A stretch of DNA of 64,000 nt, from contig JAVTLE010000011.1 of assembly GCA_033439295.1 (NCBI GenBank), positions 868,082 to 932,081 of the forward strand, read 5' to 3'. This DNA comes from Deuterostichococcus epilithicus (lineage: Eukaryota; Chlorophyta; Trebouxiophyceae; Prasiolales; Stichococcaceae). This document shows, in pieces, positions 58,954 through 64,000 of this stretch (position 1 is the first letter of the stretch; each line of letters opens with the position of its first letter). Under the pieces are notes generated by a model. It made no database searches and was not told where the DNA came from. It saw only the letters and a list, made by a program, of their open reading frames with translations. Position numbers and translations under genes: made by a program.

Positions 58954-61900
58954 ATGGCTCGGCCGGCCCTCACAGCGGAGGAGGATGAGTCGAGCCTGGA
59001 GGTCACAGACCTGGGTGAGCTTATGGCAAAAGAAGTTTGCATGGCAACACTGCGTGTCGATCTGTATGCACATATCGAGTAGTGCTATGCTGGCGGCGGC
59101 CTGCACCTACCCTTTTCGCTGCCACAGGCGGGTCCGACGCCCAACACCTATTGCGGCAGTACATTCGGGAGGCTCTGCTGGCGCGCAGCCGCGGCGCCGA
59201 CACCGGCGCCTACACACAGTGAGCCGCGCATGATGTCGCCTGGCCAGTTTGCATGCTGCGTGCTTTCTGCAGCGGTTCAGCAGTTTATGCTTGGTAGCGA
59301 TAGAGATTCGTGCGAGCGTGCGACGTGGTGCTGTAGTTATGGCTCCCCTAAGGATGACACGCGTCCAGCAGCATGCGCGCCTTCGCGACTGCAGCCTGGT
59401 GCGGGAGGTCCGGCAGCTGAAGGAGCTGGTGGCCCTCGGCGCCGACGCCGGCGGCGGCACGGAGGCGGAGGCCGAGGAGGACCCGGAAGCGGCGCTGGCG
59501 GTGGCGCAGCTGGCCAACATGCTACGGGCGCTGTCGGGCCACGTATCGCTGCTGCACGAGCGCACGCATGAGGCGCTGCTGTCGCAGGTGCTAGGGCTCC
59601 AGCTGTGGACCGCACCCCAGGTGCGTCAGCTGCTAGGGTTCCGTGTTTCCCTGTCAGCATCCCGGCGTGCCTTGAGACCATGACAACGCTCTGCCACAGC
59701 GTGCATTGCATTGCATTGCGTCGTGTTGCATTGCATTGCATTGCTTTGCTTTGCTTCCTGCGGCATGGCACGGTCAGGATGGCTGCCAAGCCAGGGCATT
59801 GCACATGGTGCCTTAGTTTGGTGTCCGGCACCACCGTACCATGCCGTTGCATGCTACGCCGCGCCATGCCATGCAACGATGCAAGTGTCCAGTGGGTATG
59901 CCCCTGGCGCATTGGCGGAGGCAACCTGTCTTGTTTGCCCTCTCATGGCCGGCGTAAGCTGACTCATGGACGTGAGCGCATGTCTGACGCCGGCAACGTT
60001 CTTGTGCCCTCTCCACAGGAGTTGCGCATCGCGGCGCTGCAGCTGGTGCGGCACCTGATGCTGTGCAGGCGGGCCGCTGGTGCACCTGGCACTTCCGGAT
60101 GATGTGCCCAACGGCGCGTGCCACAACCTCATATTATGGTTTGCGTGCACCACAGGAGGTGCGCACCGCTGCGCTGCAGCTGGTGCAGCACCTGGTGCTG
60201 TGCAGCGGGCCGCTGGTACACCTGGCGCTGCGCATGCTGGTGCTGGGGCTGGCGCCGCCGCCGCGCCCCCCGGCGGCGTCGGCTGGCAGCCGGGGCCCGG
60301 CGGCTGGCGCCCGGCGCCGCACGCGACGCTGGTGCAGGACCAGGTCACCGGCGTGCTGCTCAAGGTGGGGCTGAATTGTATAACTTATAAGCCCCTGTTA
60401 AGACGTGACACTCTGGTGAAGCACAGCTTGCCCGTCAGCGTCTGGGCTGAGCTGCAACTGCGCCAAAGTCTGCCTGTCATCGAGTGTCAAACACCTTTTT
60501 GCCCAAGCCGAGAGTCTTCAAACTCAATTGTCAAATCCTGCTACAGGCCTGAACTCTACCGCCTTTCCTTGGCTGCATGCGCTAGCATGATGACTGTCGC
60601 CTGCAGCACAGCAGCTCGGCGTCGACTGGGCGCAACCAAACTCAGCCCGTGTTTCTCCTGGACGCCAGGTGCTGAAGCTGGTGCCGACGGCGCCGTCGCG
60701 GCTGCTGCCGGTGCTGGCGGTGGGGCTGCCGCACAAGAGCCGCGACCGCGACGCGCACTGCCTCGCGCTGCGCGGCGTGTTTGCGCTCGCTGCCTCGCCC
60801 GCGGGCGCCACCATCCGGGAGGGCCTGCTGGCGGCGGTCGTGGATCATCTTCTGGAACTGGACGTGGAGATCCGGTGGCAGGTGCGGCATTTTCCGACAA
60901 CCTGGCGGGGCAGTGGATCTGCGGTGGGTAGAGCTTGGTAGGCTCTTGTGCGTTGCAGGACAGGCTGAGCCACAGCTGGCCAGTGGTCATGCGCATAGCC
61001 ACAAACAAGGGAGCTGTGAGTTTGGCCGCGCACTGCAGAGTTCCATTCAGGGCTTGTGCATGGAAATTACATGGGAGGCTCGCCAACTGGCGCCGCCACC
61101 CCGCAGCTGGCAGCCGTCTCCACTGCCAGCGTGCGGAACAGCAACCTTACCTCACGCACCTCTCCAGCAGTGTTCTGCAGCCATGCCGTGCGTCCCAACT
61201 AAGCAGCAACTTCATCGTGGTCGACATTGATGCCGATGGTTCTCAAAATGGCCAGAACATCTTGGAGCGGCCGAGCGAGCCGGAGGAGGGGGAGGCGTAT
61301 GAGGCAGCGCGGCCTGGTTCCCGAGTCGCATTCCCGGTCCAGCAAAACGTTTCCATGATGTTGGTGGCAAACTCCTGTCTCCTTGCAGGACATCTCCGAG
61401 CGGCCGGACGAGCCGCAGGAGGAGGAGGACGAGGCAGCGCAGCAGGCGCAGCTGGACGCCGAGGTCGAAGACATCTTCGAGCTGGAAGGTGGGCCGCGCC
61501 CCGAGAGGGGGGAGGGAGTTGCCGGCCTTGCAGGGCCTGCACCGGCGTTGCAGCATGCATGGCCGGATGCCCAACGGATGCTGGCACACTCATCCGCCGC
61601 CCCTGCGCGCCCTTGCACGCCGTTGCGCAGAGGCTGCTGCAGCTTGCCTGGCACGGGCACGGCGACTTGTTCATGGTGGTGTGTGTACGTGGTGCAGGCA
61701 TGATGGAGCTGGGCATCGACGGTCACCCTGTGGGGCAGCCGGGCAGGCAACAGGACGGCAAGCTGCACCGGGGCGGCTGGGAAGGTGCACCGGCGCCTGC
61801 GCAGGTGAGCTGGGGAGCGCTTGCCCACTTCTGAGCCAGTTTGTCAGGCTATCGCACACACCTCATTCAGACACTGTTTCATGCCATACATGTTGTGTTA

Positions 61901-64000
61901 ACTCTTTAGATAATGGAAAAGTGCCCTCAATATTTTTCAGGGCGCCACGTGTTGTTCCATGCCATACATGACATTTCAGGGCGCCTCCTCTGGCGAGCCT
62001 CGGCTTCAAGCAGACTGAACCTAGTCTGAGCCCTGCGTTGTCAAACTGTAGCATCCGATGAACCGTCTGGGATCCTCATCTTCCATGTTCGTCTTGCCTC
62101 TGCATTCTCACATGGAAGGATCTTTCTACAAGCCACAACTTGGTCATGACACCAAGCATGGGCTTCGCATCCTGGCAATCACATCCAATTTTACAGTCTG
62201 CTAGCCCGCAGCATTGGCTCTGCCCGTTGCTGGTTCTCAATGCTGGCAGTAGTTCATGTTCGTCCATGCAAACGTGCCCTGCAGGATTGCTTCAGCTCCC
62301 TGTGTGCCGCCCAGCCGCTGGGAGCAAGTGTCTGAGACAGTTGCTTCAAGTCGAGTTATCGCCACACATCCAAGGCCGTCAGCGTTCCTGCAAGGTGGAC
62401 AGGCGGGGCGCATGCTCGCCATGAACATGCTGCACGCCTGCAGCGATACATGATAGTGCTGAGCGCAGTTGCCGACAATTTGCGGGTACACCTCGTGCCT
62501 CGCTGAGAACTATGTCACGCTGCAGGCTGCTGCAAACCATGTCAATATGGGGTTGCAACGAAACATTTCGAGTAAGTTCCGGCCATTCATCTAGCAAGCG
62601 AGCTGGTGCTGGGCACATCTGCCCTGCAGGATTGCTCCGCTCTGTCTGCAGTCGGAGGCACTGAAAACGGCTCTCCTCGGCGTGGTGGACACGAAACAAC
62701 TGCAGCAGCAGTCTGCGACCTTCCAAGGCATGCGTGCTGGGCGCATTCTAACAACGAGTTCACCCGCACACGCCTGCAGCGTGACATATGAGCGCTCATA
62801 GCGACTGGCGAGTCTTTGCGGCGCCATGTCAGCCCGGCCAGCTCGATGGCGCTTCCTCGTTCCAGCACCCCGCTGCATGGACCGAGGTACCGTTGATGTG
62901 CTCTGTGAGACGTCGGGACAGCAACAAGGTTCTCAGTCGTGCAAATTATACTCCTTGCTCGGTGTCCATTGCTTTTGCGAGCGTGGATGGACACCGCTTT
63001 AAACTGAACTATCGTTGGTGCAGCACCGCGGCACATCTTGATGTCGTAAAGTGCAATTGAACCAGCAACAAATACCTATTTGGCACATCATGGGTCGACC
63101 CTGTCGAACCCAGCAGTAGCTGCGTGGTCCACCGCCTGTCCGCAAACTTTGCAAGGCAAGTGTGCCTGCCGCAGTGCACTGCTACACCTGTAGGGTTCAG
63201 GGTTGTCCTTCGCGCTCTGACTGTGCCACAACCGCTCCCTCTCCCCGCGTCAGGTGCCGGCGGCGCAGCGGACAGCGGCGGACGAGCAGGCGGACAAACT
63301 GGACGCGATGATGGAGCTGACACTGGCGCACCTGCAGCAGCGGGGGGAGGCGGGGCAGGGTCTAGCCGCCTGGGCCACACTGCTCGCCGCGCTGGACCGG
63401 GCCCTGCTGCCGACGCAGCGCTCCAAGTTCACGCAGTTTCTGCTGTTCTACGCCGCCCGCCAGGTGTGCAAAACTCGGGACTGCAGCCTCAGGTCACACA
63501 AAGGCTTTGCTGCCGGCGCAGCGCTCTGATCCCGCGCAGCCTCCTGTTTCGCTGCGATACCCGCCTTGCTCCGTTGTGGTCTCATGCTGCCTTGGACTCA
63601 CTGTTTCTGCACCGCCTCTGCTCACGAACCTTCTGCGCAAGCCGTGCACTTCTGCTGGGTGTGCCGTCGGACGTGCAGTCGGCGGCAGCTGTAGCCGTAG
63701 AGTGTCGCAGCGGCGTCGCGGGCGGTGGCCGGACCGACATGAACTCCATGTCGCCTGCTCCGTCCGCCGACGGGTTGCGTTTGCCTTGCCTCCTCGAGCT
63801 GGAGCCATCGCAGTGCTCGCAGGAGATGTTGCAGCTGCCACTGCAGCTGCCGCTGGCGCGGGCGGGCGAGGTGCAATCAGCGAAACCGGCACGAACATGC
63901 TTGACGCTCGGTTTGACCGTCTGACGGCGCTTGTGGTCCCTGATGCGCGGCCAGGAGCCGGAGCAGTGCTCGCGGGAGATGCTGCAGGTGCTGCTAGCCC
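58954..64000 (+). CDS. RRN3: RNA polymerase I initiation factor RRN3/TIF-IA, 3' end outside window
   Basis: RRN3 bridges RNA polymerase I to promoter factors and is the growth-controlled step of rRNA synthesis. Exons: 58954-59014 (MARPALTAEEDESSLEVTDL), 59128-59218, 59395-59620, 60156-60364, 60669-60881, 61389-61488, 61697-61804, 63254-63463, and probably one starting near 63950 that runs off the edge. Hallmarks: EVRTAALQLVQHLVLCSGPL, VLKLVPTAPSRLLPVLAVGL then PHKSRDRDAH (usual FPHKS), HLLELDVEIRWQ (usual KLLKLDVEIPR), the acidic segment, ADEQADKLDAMMELTLAHLQ, and LPTQRSKFTQFLLFYAARQ (usual SRFTQFLLFYLC). In the exon at 60156 the frame that starts it (EVRTAAL) differs from the frame that ends it (TLVQDQVTGVLLK). 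The exon is 209 bases, and a shift at the C6 run near 60263-60268 would explain this: a sequencing indel or a true frameshift. The intron 61805-63253 is unusually long. Confidence 0.88.
59703..59755 (+). repeat. Degenerate (CATTG)n / (CTTTG)n pentanucleotide repeat in an RRN3 intron
   Basis: A run of imperfect ATTGC/TTTGC units just downstream of the exon ending at 59620. Confidence 0.85.
60013..60100 (+). repeat. Decayed tandem copy of the next RRN3 exon (acceptor plus about 80 bases)
   Basis: This intronic segment aligns with 60150-60236, offset about 137 bases. By hand I count about 8 mismatches and one single-base insertion over roughly 82 positions (about 90% identity). The copy includes the CCACAG acceptor. 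It would read GAG-TTG-CGC against the exon's GAG-GTG-CGC. The real exon is taken as the downstream one because it continues into conserved RRN3 sequence. Confidence 0.9.

Noticed and set aside
1-64000. Transposons, retroelements, viral insertions, tRNA or rRNA genes
   Set aside because: No reverse transcriptase, integrase, transposase or capsid motifs, no long terminal or inverted repeats, and no tRNA/rRNA pattern was recognised by eye; short divergent copies would be missed without a search tool.

Overview
The window is nuclear DNA from a green alga (Chlorophyta, most likely a trebouxiophyte or other core chlorophyte). The evidence is high GC content, genes cut into many short exons separated by roughly 100-400 base GT-AG introns (plus some GC-AG), long alanine/glycine/glutamine-rich linkers, and plant-type gene versions: a PHD-containing SIZ1-type SUMO ligase, a GTE/BET bromodomain factor and an At1g78690-type tafazzin-like acyltransferase. 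No prokaryotic features, RNA genes, CRISPR arrays or recognisable transposons were seen. Exon limits below were placed by hand from splice motifs, reading phase and remembered family sequences; they are models, not transcript evidence.  Layout, left to right: the 3' part of COG3 (+, 1-5168); a tafazzin-like acyltransferase (+, 5676-8936); exosome RRP4 (+, 9612-11524); a CUE-DUF1771-Smr protein (+, 11801-14281); a poorly resolved coiled-coil gene (-, about 14780-15431); SIZ1/PIAS-type SUMO ligase (+, 16402-23199); a membrane-anchored, glycosyltransferase-like protein (+, about 24203-28560); a probable organelle-targeted RRM-like protein (-, 29541-32310); a long coiled-coil protein (+, 32891-36967); a divergent PCNA-fold clamp (+, 37925-40722); a DHX35-type DEAH helicase homologue (+, 41423-47085); an acylation-signal plus SAM-domain protein (+, 47632-52607); a BET bromodomain protein (-, 53354-57831); and RRN3/TIF-IA, cut by the right edge (+, 58954-64000).  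The genes are housekeeping functions (Golgi tethering, phospholipid remodelling, RNA decay, SUMO, splicing-related, Pol I transcription, chromatin) with no obvious operon-like logic. Head-to-head pairs with shared upstream DNA are RRM-like/coiled-coil (32311-32890) and BET/RRN3 (57832-58953).  Three things stand out. First, many introns carry decayed partial copies ('echoes') of the neighbouring exon including its splice site, at about 16 places in nearly every gene; this looks like a genome-wide process of short tandem duplication feeding intron growth. Second, the DHX35 homologue is open across all of its exons, yet Walker A, DEAH, SAT and QRAGRAGR are all degenerate, so it looks like a pseudo-helicase. 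Third, the SIZ1 homologue keeps SAP, PHD, PINIT and a SUMO-interacting motif but has lost three of the four SP-RING zinc ligands.
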